From Mycteria americana (taxonomy: Eukaryota; Chordata; Aves; Ciconiiformes; Ciconiidae): a stretch of 64,000 nt of DNA. Positions 12,197 to 27,100 of this stretch are shown here, in pieces. Position 1 is the stretch's first letter. Each line of letters starts with the position of its first letter. The stretch spans positions 27,870,501 to 27,934,500 of the forward strand of contig NC_134373.1 in assembly GCF_035582795.1 (NCBI RefSeq). The letters run 5' to 3'. Under the pieces are notes generated by a model. That model saw nothing but the letters and a program-made list of their open reading frames with translations. It had not been told where the DNA came from and did no database searches. The translations under genes and the position numbers were made by a program.

Positions 12197-15100
12197 GTAC
12201 AGCTTACTCGGCTATTTAATATTTAATTCACGCGAGGATTACTTAAACCTTTCCTTTTCTCCCCTCACAAAACATTGCGTAATCACCGGGTTACCAGCAC
12301 CGCAGCTAGGCATCGCCGCGCCGCGTTCCCGTTGTTACGAAAGAGTCGGGATCCGGAGGATCCTCCCATTCAATCTCCGTCTCCCGTAGCACTTGGAGCC
12401 TTCAGCATTTTTGTTTCGGTGAGGAGCCTGCGAGTACGTGGCTTGCGAGCCTTGCCGACACCCTGCTCCCGAGATCCCCCCTTCCCCTCGTACGTGGGGT
12501 GACTGCCTCGCCGGTAGCCCCAGCCTTTCAGCTCTCCCCCTTTCCATGTTTACGCGTATTTTGAACTCTTAGGTTAGCCTTAGACTAAAAAAAAAAAAAA
12601 AAAATCCCGTCTTTTTGAACTGGGTTGTTTCACAAACTTGCAGAGGACTTATTTTTGGCGGGCAGAGCTGGGAAATGCGGGCTTTCCTCGAATCCCGGAC
12701 ATCAGCACCCACCCTGAAGGTGAGGCCGTGCCGGCACCCTGGGCTGTGGCCACCCGGGACCGTCTCAGTCGTGCTGCGGCTTGCGGCTGAGGCGCTACCG
12801 CCAGGGTGGCGTGAGGGGACTCCCGCCACTTTCCTTCCTCCAGCTGAGCCCGGCGCTCCTCTGTTGTGACCAGAGACCATTTTGTCTCTCCAACCCTCAC
12901 TTCTGCCCTGGCCCCCCCTTACATAAATATACTTCGCATATATAGGTCCCCTGAGGGGGCGGTAGATGCGCCTGGCCCCGCTGCCGTCAGCGCTGGCCGG
13001 CCCAGGGCTGCCGCACCGCTCCCCTCAGCAGGAGGCGGGCGGTTTGAAACCACCTCGGGGGGGGAACGGCGGGGCGACGCTGGCGGCTGGCGCTGCCCGC
13101 CCGCCGCCGGCTGTGCCGCCCCCTCCCCTGGCGGCCCCATTGGCTCGCGGGCGGGCGGGCGGTGCGGCGAGGGGGAGGGGAGGCGGGTGGCGGGAAGCGG
13201 GGCCTGATGGCGGCGGGAGGTTGGTGGCGGGGTGAGAGGAGCGAGGGCGGAGAGCGGCTCCTGTTACCTGGCGTATGGCAGTTCTGGAGTACGCGGGGGG
13301 GGGGGGGGAGACGGTGAAATAAATCTGAACCCGTGTGGGGGTTGAGAACTGTCCTCTGTGGTTTGGGCACCTCCGCTTCTGTGGTGGTCCACAGGCCGCG
13401 GCGTGTCGCCTTCCTCGGCCCCGCCCGTCGAAGGTGAGTGAAGCACGGTGATCCACGCTTGGGAACAGCAGGAGCTGGGTGAACGAGTATCCTTCCTCTG
13501 TACAGCGTTTCTGGGATGTTGGCATGGGCAGCTGTCTTACCGTAAGGCTGTCTATCCGAAGATGAATTTTTTTGGTCGCTTGGCCAAGCGTGGGTTTCAT
13601 TCCTAAAAAGTCACAGTGCCTCTCCTGGGGCCTCTTCCCCATGTAGTCCAAGTGATTCTGAAGTGAGCACTTGTGTTCGAGGGAGTTAAGCAGTGGTTTT
13701 CAGGCTTTTTCAGTTGTGGATCTGTAATGCTTTCCACTGGCAGTACAGACCTCTTTGGGAATACCTCAAATGTGGCATTTATTATTTTGTTTTTCTTAGG
13801 AACCTTTCCCATGTCGCTAGGAAAGGATTCACAGACAACCCCAAGAGGTTTGCTGCCTGAAAATCACTGAAATTAAAAAAAAAAGAGGGAAGTAAAAACA
13901 GAAAAGGGAAAACAAACAGAACAGGACAGAACTTTAAATGGTTTGAGGATCAAAACTTGAAAGTTAGAGTTTACAAAGGGCCTAAAAACACCAGAAAGAG
14001 GCAGGAAACACTAAAAAAAAAAATCATGTCTGGCGTTGTTGTATTTACCATTGAGATTTCTAAAAAGAAGTGTTAGGCTCCTCAGTCTCTGCTGTGTTCG
14101 ATGGCAGCCAACCTAGATTGCTGATGATGAACTGCTCAACTTAATTGTTTGCTAACCAAGACACATGCAGATGAAACTTTATGATTGCTAAAGCTTTTTG
14201 TTGCATTATATTTCTTATTTTTCCTCTACCTCTGTGGTGGCGTACAGAATTTGAGAGGCACTCACCATAGTCTCATAACACTAAAAAAATACTGCCATTG
14301 AATTCAAGTTTTCACTGTTCTTTCAGTGTCAAAACAGTGAAAATTATTCAAATATTAAAAGGAATAATAGACAACCTAAATAATATATACTTTTCACTAC
14401 CACTAGCTGATATGGAAATTTTCTTCTTTAATGAATGTTATTCATAGAAAGGAAAGTGGGAGGAAGGGTAAGGAGGAGTTGTAATATGATACTAGTTTTT
14501 ATTCTGTTTAGAGTCTCAAAAATCACTTTACAAATCATGGATGCCCTGTTAATGCCCATGCTGGATGCAAATAGGCATTAAGTGGATTAATAACAGTCTG
14601 TTAAATTTAACAATACAGTGAACATCAGGAATACATTAATATGAAACCCTTTGGTAACCAGCACAGCTACTTAAACGATGTCCTTCGGTGCACACAAATA
14701 TTCGTATGCTATATGCAGAAGGGGTGGGGAAGCCGAGCACTTTTTCACAAAGGAGGTTCTGTTCTCAGTAACATGATTCCAGTTAGTCCTGGCCAAAGCA
14801 GTAATGCCTACAGCAGTTATGACAAAGGGAAAGTATTTTTAATTTGATGGGGTTAGATCTCTTGTCTCATCAGTGCTACGCAAGTATAAAGAAAAGAAAG
14901 GTGAGGGGGGAGGGTTTGGATGCTGGCAGTTTGAATTTATGATGTGTGAAAGAATGTCTGGTGTGAGAGTGGTATGTGAGACATGAAAGTGTAATGTTTT
15001 TAAGGTTTGGTACAAGGGAAAGAAAACCTATGTTTTGATAGAAAATATGGAAGAGAAATTCCAGGCATTTCTTTAAACATGAAGTTTATATACTGAACAT

Positions 15101-18100
15101 CATTCTGTTGAAAGCAAGAGATGTCCAAATAGCTTGTCCTTGTCTGTTTCTGGTTTAAAACTAGTATTTCATTTATTTGATTGGATGGCTTGACATTTGA
15201 TTTATTTTCTGTTGAAGTTTATCCTCCCATGTAAACCTCACCATCAGTGGAAGAAACAAGCTGCACCATAAATAGCAAAATTTGTTGAACCTGTTTTTCT
15301 GTGACTGGTGACCTGTATCCCCCTCACTCCACTTCCTTTTCCTTGCAGCACTTATCTCCCAACTAATGCTTTCCTTTAAAGACTTACGCTCTCAATTCTC
15401 TCCAAGTTCAGTTTCAATATCCCAAAAATATCTCTGGAGCAAGAGATACTTAGGGTTTTGGGAATGCTTGTTTGTACATTGGTCTGCGTGTGGTGTTTGG
15501 TTAGCAGCAGACCAAGCAGAAATTATAACAGTTGAGTTCCTACTGTAGCATTTCCCTCATCAGGGTGACTAATATGTGTGTCTCATTTGAATCCAGATGA
15601 CGATTTTTGAAAATGGTAAGAATATAATTTCGGGAGACCTTTAACTCTCTGTTAAACTTGACTGAAATTGGCCATTGTGTTCCAAAAGTAGTTAAGAGGA
15701 GACTGGCACAGACTACAATTGCACAACTCTTGTTTTATTTGGAAATGAGGCAAAAAGAGTTACATCTTTTATAAGCACTTGGTACCATAGCTGAAGAGTG
15801 ATTCATGTATCTTAAACTTATTGTTGGCAATTAAACAATTTATCTCTGTAACCAAGACTGATTAAAAAAATATTTCTCATAAGTTAATCTTGGGTCAACA
15901 CTAGACTTTCACTGATGTAGTTGTATCAACCATCTTTGATTTATAATAAACATAACTCTGCAAGCAGATGTCTTTAGATTAGATGCAGGTAATGTGTCAA
16001 AGTTAAACTTTGGTCAGTTTAACTTGTTTTGTTACTTTAACCTGAAATAAAGGCTTTAAAACTTAAAGCTTTCTTAAATCTAAAGTCCTAATAATATCTC
16101 TTTAACAACTTTGCAGTTTTGGGGTTTTTTCCCTAAAATGGTGATGTACCTCTACTCCAAGTGAATTCCTGGGAGTTGGGTGTTTCATTTCATGACCATG
16201 TCAGAACGAAATTTGTTTGAAATAATTAGTAAGATTTCATGGGATAGTGATAGCTCAATCTTACTGGAAAACTTTTGGTTTTCTTTTTATACATAACGTA
16301 ATGTTTTCCAATCCTCTTTCTTAATTGCCTGTTGCTTGCCTACAGCTTGAATCACGTAACTTGTGGATCAACCACTGAATAAACCTCACTGCAGGAATGA
16401 GACCTCAACTTTTCCTTACTTTTGCAGAATTAACCTACGTCATTCTAAAGTTCACTGTTGATGAAGCTATCCCAAAATGCAGTTTCTCACTAGGCTGCTA
16501 TGCTATCATCGTCCTTGGTTAGGTGTGGGAAATTTAGAAGTAGTTTTTATAAGGAATAAAATAGTAGAGTAAGTCTTTATTAACAAAAGACATTAAAAGT
16601 AAATTCTTATATCTTTGTATTATACTGTTAATTTCACCCTATTTACCTCTATGTTTTTCATTTTTTCAGACATTCTTTCTAACCTGTTTGATCTGAAGAG
16701 ATGTGTTTTTAAGGACCCCAAGTCCTTTCATCTCCTCAGTATTTCCTTTCACTCATGTGTTGTGCCTTAGAGCTCTGGGTCTTTTCAGTCAGAGGTCCTG
16801 AACGGTGTGACCTCTGTTTGCCTTATGAATATTTCACAGTAATGCTTAGATGATTTCTCCTGACATTTCAAACCATTCCTTGACTGGAAGGCTGGGCATC
16901 AAGTTCTAGATGTGACAGATTGATTCACTGTATGACAAATTGTCAGTTTCCTTTTGTGTTATTTTTTCTTAGTAATACTTTACTTCTGTTTCTCTTTGTT
17001 GGTGATATTGTAGCAAAAACACACTCAGGAATATGGAAAGATCTTCAAGTCTCACTTTGGTCCCCAGTTTGTTGTATCCATTGCAGATCGAGAGATGGTT
17101 GCTCAAGTCCTCCGGGCAGAAGGCAGAGCACCACAAAGAGCTAACATGGAATCCTGGCAGGAATACAGAGACTTACGAGGGAGAGCCATGGGACTTATTT
17201 CTGCGTAAGTGTTGTTACTCCTTCATTTTCTAAGTTTTCTTGTAAAAGTTTAGTGTAATTATCTGAAGGACTATAAGGTCACCTGGGAATTCAGGCTTTT
17301 CTGTGTGCAGAAATTGGTTTGTCTAGTGGGGGGAGGAGGGTAAGAATTTATGGTGAATTGTCTGTTCTGCTGTAAATTTGCAAAGGGAAGGTAATGATGT
17401 GTAGTTTGAATGTGGAGTAAGCTACCTTGCATAAAAACATTTTTGGGGAATGTGTATCAACTAGAGATGTCTGAGCTGACTCTCTCACTTGGAAGCAGTA
17501 TTGCAGAATAGGGCTTACTAACTTTGGCACAGCACTGCACAAATGTGGTTTTATTGCTTCAGATCTAGACTGTTGCATCCAGTTGGCAGTGTGCTGTGTG
17601 GACTTGTTGGCTCAGATTGGCTTTAGCTTTATTGTTCACTGAAGTGCCCCCTCAGTAGATTAATGCAGAGAAGTCACTGTATGGTAAATTCACACTGTAG
17701 TGCATCCCCACACAGATATTTTTGAACATGGCTGATTGTAGAAGAGTTATCTGTCTTTAAAGTTTGCATAAACTGGCAGTGCATGTGGGTGTGGCTAATT
17801 GCCACTGAGAACTACTCACAGTCCCCACTGACATAGGATGTTTATTTAGAGGGAAACTAATTTCCTGAGTCATAGGCAGTCTGTTTCTTTCATGGTGGCA
17901 AAAGGCATTATGTATTGCACTGCAGAATCAAATCTTAAGCTGCAGTTCAGTCAAACTAACAGTTCCTTGATATTTTGTGAAATGAGATCTTAAATCAAGA
18001 GATAGTCAGAAAATGTCTGTTAAAGAGATTAAATTCTTCTGCCGGCCAATAAGTTTCTGTACCTTGCAGCAGCATTGCTCCAGGTGAAAGAATTTAATGG

Positions 18101-21100
18101 GAAATACTTACATAGCAATTTAAAATAAACATGTAAAAGACAATTGCCTGTCTTGATAAGGAATTGAAAGATATCCCTGGAACCACTGTTCCCAAATACT
18201 CTACTCATATGAAGCCTGCAGATGCTACAATTCAGATTTTTAGTCTTCAGCACAAAGATTTCAATATATAGCTCAGCTAAAGGAGAATCTAGCTGTAAAT
18301 TGTTTCTCTATAGCTAGGTCTGCTATCCTATTACTTTGTACGTTTAGAATTAGGGTAACTGAAAGTAATGTATCAGTAATGGCATTTATGGTACTAGCTC
18401 AAACCATTGATTTGTCAGATCTGGACGTGATACCTTTTGGTGGTATCACAATTCTAGGTAAAAGGAATTTTGCAGACTATCCATTCAAATATTTATTTAA
18501 AGTAATTTTAATAAGAAAATACTGCAAATTTCTTGTGTTAGCTACTACTAAAATACCAATATATAGAGACACTTGTCAAATTCAGAACACTGAGTGGCCA
18601 AGTTCTGTCACTCAGACCAGAGATTGACTTACAGATGTACATACATGTTGCAACACTGAAATTTAATGAGGACATGCAATAAATACAGAATAAAAATGTA
18701 GGAACATAATACCAAATATACATTATCATAATTTTAATTTCACCACTTGCTTTCATTTGAGATGAAAAAATGATAAACAGTTCCATTGCGGAGCTCTTAC
18801 CCAGCTAATGAATGTTAAGAACTGTGTAGAGACATTATTAATAATTTCTTCTAGGGAGGGGGAACAATGGCTAAAAATGAGAAGTGTACTGAGGCAAAAA
18901 ATTCTGAAACCCAAAGATGTGGCTGTTTACTCCAAAGGAGTCAATGAAGTTATCACAGACTTAATTAAAAGAATCCACACCCTCAGAAGTCAAGAGGACG
19001 ATGGGGAAACAGTGACCAATGTTAACAACCTTTTTTTCAAGTATTCAATGGAAGGTAAGCCCAGGCTGTATAGCATTTGTGAAGAAAATGGTTAGGCATT
19101 TTTGTCAAATGACTAGTGCCCCATTGTGATTAATCTGAAAAGGGAAGCTTGATATTCTGCATTCAGGTGTCTTCCTACTTAGTGCGGTAGATATCAGTAG
19201 AATTCCTTTGTGGAATCCAAAGAGGTGATACCTTACATTAAGGGACAGTTCCTGTGGAAATGCTGGTATATAGGTGAAGTGTACAATCAAGGCCCTGAGC
19301 AGTTTCAGTACTCCCTATTTCTGTATTAATTTCTCAAGAATAAGGGTGTTGACCTTCTAACAGTGTGACTTCTAAGACGTTAATTTAACAACATACTGGC
19401 CAGATTCCAGGTGGGGAGTCCCTGTGTGATGTACCTAAATTCTGTTCATAGCTTAATGTGGGAAAAGATACTGCTTTCCCCTGCCTACACATGCCAACTG
19501 TGGGATTGTTATGCTTGCCTTGATATCATCTGCCACTGGCTACCATTAATGAGGGAACGCTAAATGGAACTCCTGCCTGAGCTACTACAGCATTTCCTGT
19601 GTTCTTACAGAAATCTAATGGTGATTCATATTTCATGCATTCCTTTAACTGACTGCATAGAACCTGATCTTGTTACATGTAGTGTCTTCTAAAAACATTG
19701 GTACTCTTTGCTGACAGGCAGCTGAAGAATTTGAGATTAGCAAGAACTTGCAAATTGCTCACCTATGAAGATGCTGTATCAAATGGCTGGCTGGCTGTTT
19801 GGTAAACTAACCTGAGTCTGTTCCACATTACGTCTAAAAATAGCATTCAACTAAGAGTTACCAATTTTATGGAATTTTAAACTCTGAACTTACAGATTCA
19901 CTTTAACTGATGGGTTAGTTTAAATTCTTCATGTTCTTTTAGCTTTTCATTTATAACTTGTGCCTGGCGCGCACTTATTTCCTATATGAATTGCAGTTTT
20001 AATTAACTTACACTGTCAACTGTTCAGGGAACCAGTGTGTAAGATTTTTTTGAAAAGACCATGTAAAGAGCAAAAGAATGCATAAGAACTAGCAGTTGCT
20101 GAAAGAGGCACAAGAGAAATAAAAGGCACAGAAAAATATCTCCCCAGGGAGGAAAATTAGGGAAGGAAGAGTGAGTTGACAATAGCCAGATTTAAAATTT
20201 TTTTTTGTTAATAAAGAAGAAATATGAAACAAAGAACAGGGAAAAAGAAAAGTTTCTTAAAATTTATATAAAAATATAAAAATATATATATACACACTTG
20301 AGAATTTATGGAGGGTTTGATGGAGGGCAAGATCAAGGTTAAACATCGTATCTATTGTACCTGTTTTTAATAGGAGAAACAGAGAAAAAAGAGACTAGAG
20401 TGTTAATAGTCCAGTTACTCTATCTAGTTAACAGTTATTCTAATATTTCCTGGAAAGATGTGGGCAAACTGTTAACTAATTAATTTAAAAGCATGACATT
20501 TATTTAAAAACATTTGATTTGATGCAAATGGCTTTGAGAAATTATCTAAATGCCTTTTAAAATTACCTAATTGCCCCACTGGCTTTTAGAAAAATCATTA
20601 ATTAAGATTATTTTGATAATAGGAATGCTTTTTGTACTGTACCATGTGATATTTTCATAAATAAACTGGGTAACATGTTCTAGATTTTGCAAGTTGGGAG
20701 GAAAAATTGCTAGAAACCTGTGTTCAGAAAGTAATTAAAATGGTTTGCTGTCAAACTGAGAGAACATTTTGATTAACTCCAGTAGGGCAGTTGCTGGCCG
20801 AGTTCTGTCTAATATTTAATAATTTGGGTATATTTATAAAAACTAAGATGACAGATTACAGGAACACTAATGGATGAGTATTAACTTGATAAATGGAAGA
20901 AATGGTCCAGAGTTGAGAAGAAGAAGAATAATTTAATAAAAATATATATAAAGTACTGTTCGGGGGGGGGATGGTATTTCTAGTAGGGATCACTGCAATA
21001 CTGCAGTCAAAACATCTGAGGAAATTATAGCAAGTCAGGAACAAGAGATAAGTCAATATTGTCGCTTGCAACAGTGTCACACGCTTGCTGTTTTTCAGGG

Positions 21101-24100
21101 CCACATGGAGTATATTGTGTGCAGTGAAATCACTGTCTAGAGTGCAAACTCTTTGTCCATTTATGCATCCTCATTATTCATTTACTACCAGCTTATGACG
21201 AAGAAAGGCATAGCCACTGCTAGAAATTCCTGTGTTATCACCAGTTACCAGAAATGTCTTTGGACTTGTATGTCCCTGTGTGTTCAGAGGCCAACACGGC
21301 AGGCTCAGGGTTTGTGGTGCAATGCAAAACACAGCGAACATGCTGAAGGGCTGCTCTACTTCTGGTGGAATTCCTGGCTGTCATCTTGTGCTGAGCATTA
21401 TTGACATAATAGCCACTGTCTCACTAAAATGCTGGGATTTTTTACTGTGTTTTAAATTTCTATTTTATCTGCTCCCAACTGCAGTTGGATAACTAAACAT
21501 TTTTGGAAGGTATTTCCATTATGTTAGCATTATAATTCCTTAAGTTATTAATATGTGTATATGCATGTGTATAGCAAATTCTTTGATTTCGTATGTGCAG
21601 GTGTGGCAACTATTCTGTATGAGTGCCGGTTGGGCTGCCTGGAAAACAACGTCCCACAGCAGACTGTTGAATATATTGAGGCTCTGGAGTTGATGTTTAG
21701 TATGTTTAAGACCACTATGTATGCAGGTGCTATTCCCAAATGGCTTCGTCCACTTATTCCAAAACCCTGGAGAGAGTTCTGCAGATCCTGGGATGGACTC
21801 TTCAAATTTAGTAAGATTTAGTAGTAGAAAAGTTCAGCTGTATTTTTGCAGGTTCTGTGTGTGTTCAAACAGGACTTGCTGCATTTCTCTTCTAAAATTA
21901 TAAGAAGACATTGTGGTAGAAGTAAGTTTCATATTAAACTCAGACTGGCCAAGGGAACCATTTTAAAAAATACTCCACTGAAAAATAATTTTACCAGTAC
22001 AATTTAAATATTCCCCGATTTTATACTGCTGTTTCTCTATTTGTCTTCATCTGTTTCAGCGCCTACTCCTCACTCCAGGTCCAAGTTCTTTGCCAAGTCT
22101 TTATCTTAAGCCACTCAAATTTTAATGAGGGTGGTTTTGTTGACTTCAGCAAGTTTTCAGTCAGGCACTCTGGCAAATAATCACCACTAAAACTGACTAG
22201 AAAGTTAAAAAATGAGACTCTAGCAATTAATTACACTCTTTGTGAAGTTTATATATACATGTACAAGCATATAAGTTGACATAGAAGTACGCTACTGGAC
22301 TGCAATATGTTTATTTGTGAATGAAGCATTCCAGGTTACTTTATCAATCAGCTTTCATGTAAGTAAGAAGAAGGAGTTGCGTTTGCAATATATTTGTTTT
22401 TAATATTCTAGAGTGTTTAAAAAACCTTGAACCCTTTTTCCTTCTCTAATGTTAGAAAGCTGCATGCATTTTTAAATTTATTTTATTAGCACTGCTTTTC
22501 TAAGATGTGTACATCTTCTTGAGAGTAGATTCTTTAGTTTCTTAACTTTTAATATGCCTAATATGCTTAATTTTTAATATGTATTGATCTGTACCTACAG
22601 TAGGCATTAGGGAATCCATTTAATGCTGATACAGGTGTGTTTTCTGTGAAACACGTACTTTTTTACACTGCCACTTTTAAATTATTTCCCATGATAAAGC
22701 ATTCTTGTTCCCTTTTGTGGGTTAAAAACAACAGCAGACTTCAGCTTTATCCTAACAGCAGCTGCAAAACTGTTCTTGAGGAATTTGTTCCATTTGAAAC
22801 TTGTTATGCTGTTTCTTTGTTTAATCCCTTTGTGAAAAAGGAATTAAATGGTGAGAATCACTGTATGTGATGTGTGTGTTTGTGTAGGTTCCATAAAGGA
22901 ACATGTTGATTCTAGTTCTTTTTTTTTTTTTTGCAAGCTCATTCTGTGAGGCATTAACTTTCTGAGGAGTTTTTATAAAGACCTTGTTTCGCTGAAGATG
23001 CTGTTTGTAGTCACTACAGTATAAATGGGACTGTGGGTGAAATTGCTCAAAATGTCAATTCACTGAAGTTTTTCAATTTTTGTTATTACTTGATGCTCCT
23101 TGTCTTTGTCTTCAGTGTGATTCAGTTCTGTGGCTTTGACCTTCTGGTTGCTGCTAACATCTTGTAGCAGCCTGTGTGCTGACTTGCAGCATGCTCTGCA
23201 GAGTTCACCACTTCTTGCAGAGTCATCAGAAAACAAGCCAGGTGGGCGTAGAAATGTGACCTTGAGCTTCCTTCACTCCCAGTCAGAAACTATAGTCTCT
23301 TGTGTCCTTTACTCGTGCTCAGCATTCTCATGCTGTGAGCTACCAAGGTTCCTGTCAGCTCTGTCTTTGCTTACAGTGAGTACCCAAGGACCTCCACCAC
23401 CACTCTATTATCTTTTCCCTGAGAAAATAGATTCAAATATTTTGTCTTTTTATGGCTATGTAGAGTAGCGTAAGGGGGAAATGTCATTACGGAATGGAAC
23501 CAGCAGAAAAATAAAAATGGAGGCTTAACAATTTTTTTGAATCCCAAAGGTCAAATCCATGTTGACAACAAATTGAAGGCTATTCAGTCTCAGCTGGACC
23601 AAGGAGAAGTAGTAAATGGTGGGCTACTTACATACCTCCTAGTGAGTAAGGAACTTACTTTGGAAGAGATCTATGCCAATATGACTGAAATGCTTCTGGC
23701 AGGAGTGGACACAGTAAGCTTGTTATCGTTTTTCTTGTGCACAATTGTTTTTGTAAACCAGTACCATTCGCAGCTATCTTCAGGGTGGGTTATGTTGTTT
23801 ATAAGGACATAATTTCTGATACGCTAAAGTCATTACATCTTCAAAATGGTAGAAAATACAGCACTGTGTAATCTCTCTACTAGAATGAAGTCAGTGTTGT
23901 TCTGTTCTAGCTGCGGTTTACAGGAACTCATTGTTTGGGAGTGAGTTCCACAGGTTATTAAACGGATAAAATAGCAATTGTCTTTACATTCAGCTTGAAT
24001 TTCATACATTTTCTTTTCCTAGTTTGATAATATCAGGTTGGTATTTGTGCTTCTTTCGGTAGACCACAATAGAAAAGGCTGCTGAAAGTTAGTGTGAAAA

Positions 24101-27100
24101 AATTGATCAATAAACTCATATGTAGAATTTGGTAAAGGATTTTTACATATGGCTAATTAAATCAGCTGGGACACACATTATGGATCAGAAACCTGGTTTG
24201 TGTTGAAGTCCATTAGGAGGGGGGTGTTAGGCCAGCACCAATGTAGGTAAGGCCTAAGTTTGCCACCCATGCTTGTGCTGGCAACATACAGTCAGTCTGA
24301 GGCAAAGAGCTGTGGTGATGGGGGGCTCAGCATTAATGAGGTTAGCATATGAGGTATGTTAACACCTAGTGAAGCATTTTAAAGTGGCCATCTTTCCTTA
24401 TTCTTCCGATTTGTCATCTAGAGCATTTGAAGAAACATTAAGGTCATGTATATATCTTACCCTCCTTTCATTACTATCCTGTGAAATCAGTGTAGCTTAG
24501 TATTGACTGCTGCGTGACAGTCAGAAGAATAAGAAAAGATAAAAATGAGTTATTGTATTGTATATACAATGTATATGGAGTTATTTAGAAAATCAATGAA
24601 CACTATGATTGTAAATGAGCAATTTTTAAAAATAAATCTATATGAATTTGATAAAGTGCTATGTAGGACTGTGTTTAATAGTCTTACAGTAGAAAAGATT
24701 AAAATAAGTAAAAAGGTAAAGTAGCATTAAAGTAGAAAAACCTCTCTGTATAATTGAATTCAGATTTGTTTGATTTAAGAAAGCTTGTAAGGTTTCTAAA
24801 GAAAACAAAAAAAACCCCAACAGTAATACTTTTGCATACCAAAATAAGGAGCATACGTAAAGCTTATTTATGTGCTGGAGATTATTCCATTGGTTAAATA
24901 TCCCAAGGGCTTATGAGGTTGGAGAGCTTTTTGATGTTTGGTTCTTAAATAAAGCACAGTTATTCATCCCATTTATTTTGTAATCTTTCAGACCCTTAAT
25001 TTTCCATTTTTAGTGTGTGAGAGTTGCCATTAAACTAAAAGTACAGTGTTCAAGTTCATGCCAACAAGAATTTATCTTTCCATTTGACTCGGCTTTCTCA
25101 GCTGGCAACAATAATTTTGTGAGAGGACGGTACTTCTGATTTCTCATTTCCAAATACAAGACAGAAATCGAGGGAACCTTTTTTCCCTGACTGCTGTCAC
25201 TTCAGATCTCATATTATCATAGAAACTGAAAGAGGTTTAGAGGATTATAAAAGCTTTCAACAAAATTATAAGGCCGTTTTTGGCTACAAAGCATTTTGGC
25301 TGTCCCTGGAACAGTGCTAATTTTTAAGAGGTTATGAAGGAGCTAGGAACCTGAGAAGAAACAGTGTTTATATCAGAGAAGTTCTGTATACAGCTGGCAC
25401 AATTGCCAGCTCCTCTGAGCCCTGAGAGGAATAGGGCAGGGTTGCATTTTCACTAGGGACAGCCACTCAACAGTACAAGAAGAAAAAAAGAAAGGTTCTA
25501 GAATTATAATTCTAGCATTATACCCCAGTTTGAAGACAAGACATAAAAGGTCACTGTCATGATGAATTTGCATTCTAAATTGATCTTAAATGTAAGCCCA
25601 TAATAAGACATTTCCAGAAGCTGGATTTTTTACCCATACATTGTTTATAACCCTAAGCTTTGTTGTGCCAGCGAGAAGCTGAAAATAAAACTTTCCTGCC
25701 TAGAAAGTGAAACTGGTTGTCTGTCTTCATTATACAAGTTGAAAAAATTACATTTAAAAATAATTCAAGAAAATTAGGGTAGAGGTTGCAATTTTTCTCT
25801 GTTAAATGCTGAAAGATACTAAGAACAACACAGGTAAGTAACAGAATGATTGCATTGTCACTTTCTCTGCCATACTTACTCAGGAACACTGAAAATACAT
25901 TTTTCATGGTAAACTTCCTGTCTTCAGTGATGGTTGTGAGGGAAACAGGCTCAAGTAAGGCCATTTGCTTGACCTTAATGTCTTGGGTGCAGCTGATAGT
26001 AGAAGCTAAATGTCCTGAGTCTGTCTAGTATTTGAATGGGATAGTCCCTGTAATCCAGGTAGCTTAAACACAGGGACTCATGGTTAAATGCATGGTAAAT
26101 ATTAGATCACAAAAACTTAGAGTTGAAATACTCTCTTAGTTCCATGTTAGTACAGACGGAGTGAGTTCATGCTCTCCGAGTGTATCCTAAACCACAAATG
26201 TGCATTGAAGTGCCATTTTTCCAGCTGAGGTGAAAGAGGAATAGATGATGGGTTCCTTTAAATCTAGTGCTCAAAGTTGAACTGTCTCCTGCCTTGTGTT
26301 CTGTTTTCTTCCTTCATACAAAATATTTTTAAATTATTTTTCACACAGTACCTCTTTTCTGGAACCTTGATGATTATTAGAATCATTAATTGGGGGGGGG
26401 TATTTTAACATTTTGGGGCCACTTTAAATATATAAGCTCCTCTTTGAGCTTCCTTGAGAAGGCTTTCAATAGGATGCTGAATGTCAGTCAAGTGGGAATT
26501 TTGAAGAGGTAGAAAGCGCTAATTGTGGTGTAGCGTTGCTTACCTAAGGATAAAGTGTAATCTTAGCACTGATAATATCAATTCTGTTGTGTGGATGCTA
26601 TGAGGAGACCACCATATGCTTATAATGCGTTGGTAATGTTCTGAGTAGCATTCTCTTACCTTGTTTCCTGTGAAATGTTTTTGTTGGGAAGAAAGGTGAA
26701 ACACATATTGAAAACTAACAATTAACTTAATCCATTGCTGGTTAGAGTGTTTATGTTTCAGTATTGTTTCTGTAGTTTTGTTTGCATTTGGTTTTTCTGT
26801 TGCTTCTTAATATTTCACTGGGAAAAATACCAGCATGGGTTGTTTTGATATGTGAGGGTTTTTTAGATGGAAAAAGGATAAAGGAGGGGATGGTGAAGTC
26901 TGACAAAATCCCATTGAGTCCAGATGTGTATCATTGCCAGCCTGTTTTATAACTTTAAACGTATAAAACACATAGTTGAAAACTGATCATTTTTCTTGGC
27001 TTGAAACTATTTTTAGTCTAATCTCATTGGACTTGATGATGATGGTTGTGGTTTTTTCCTTAGACTTCTTTTACTTTGTCCTGGGCAACATACTTGTTGG

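Noticed and set aside
12569-13651. Many long open frames on both strands in the intron 1 CpG island
   Set aside because: GC-rich sequence has few stop codons. The translations are Pro/Gly/Arg/Ala-rich and overlap in all frames.
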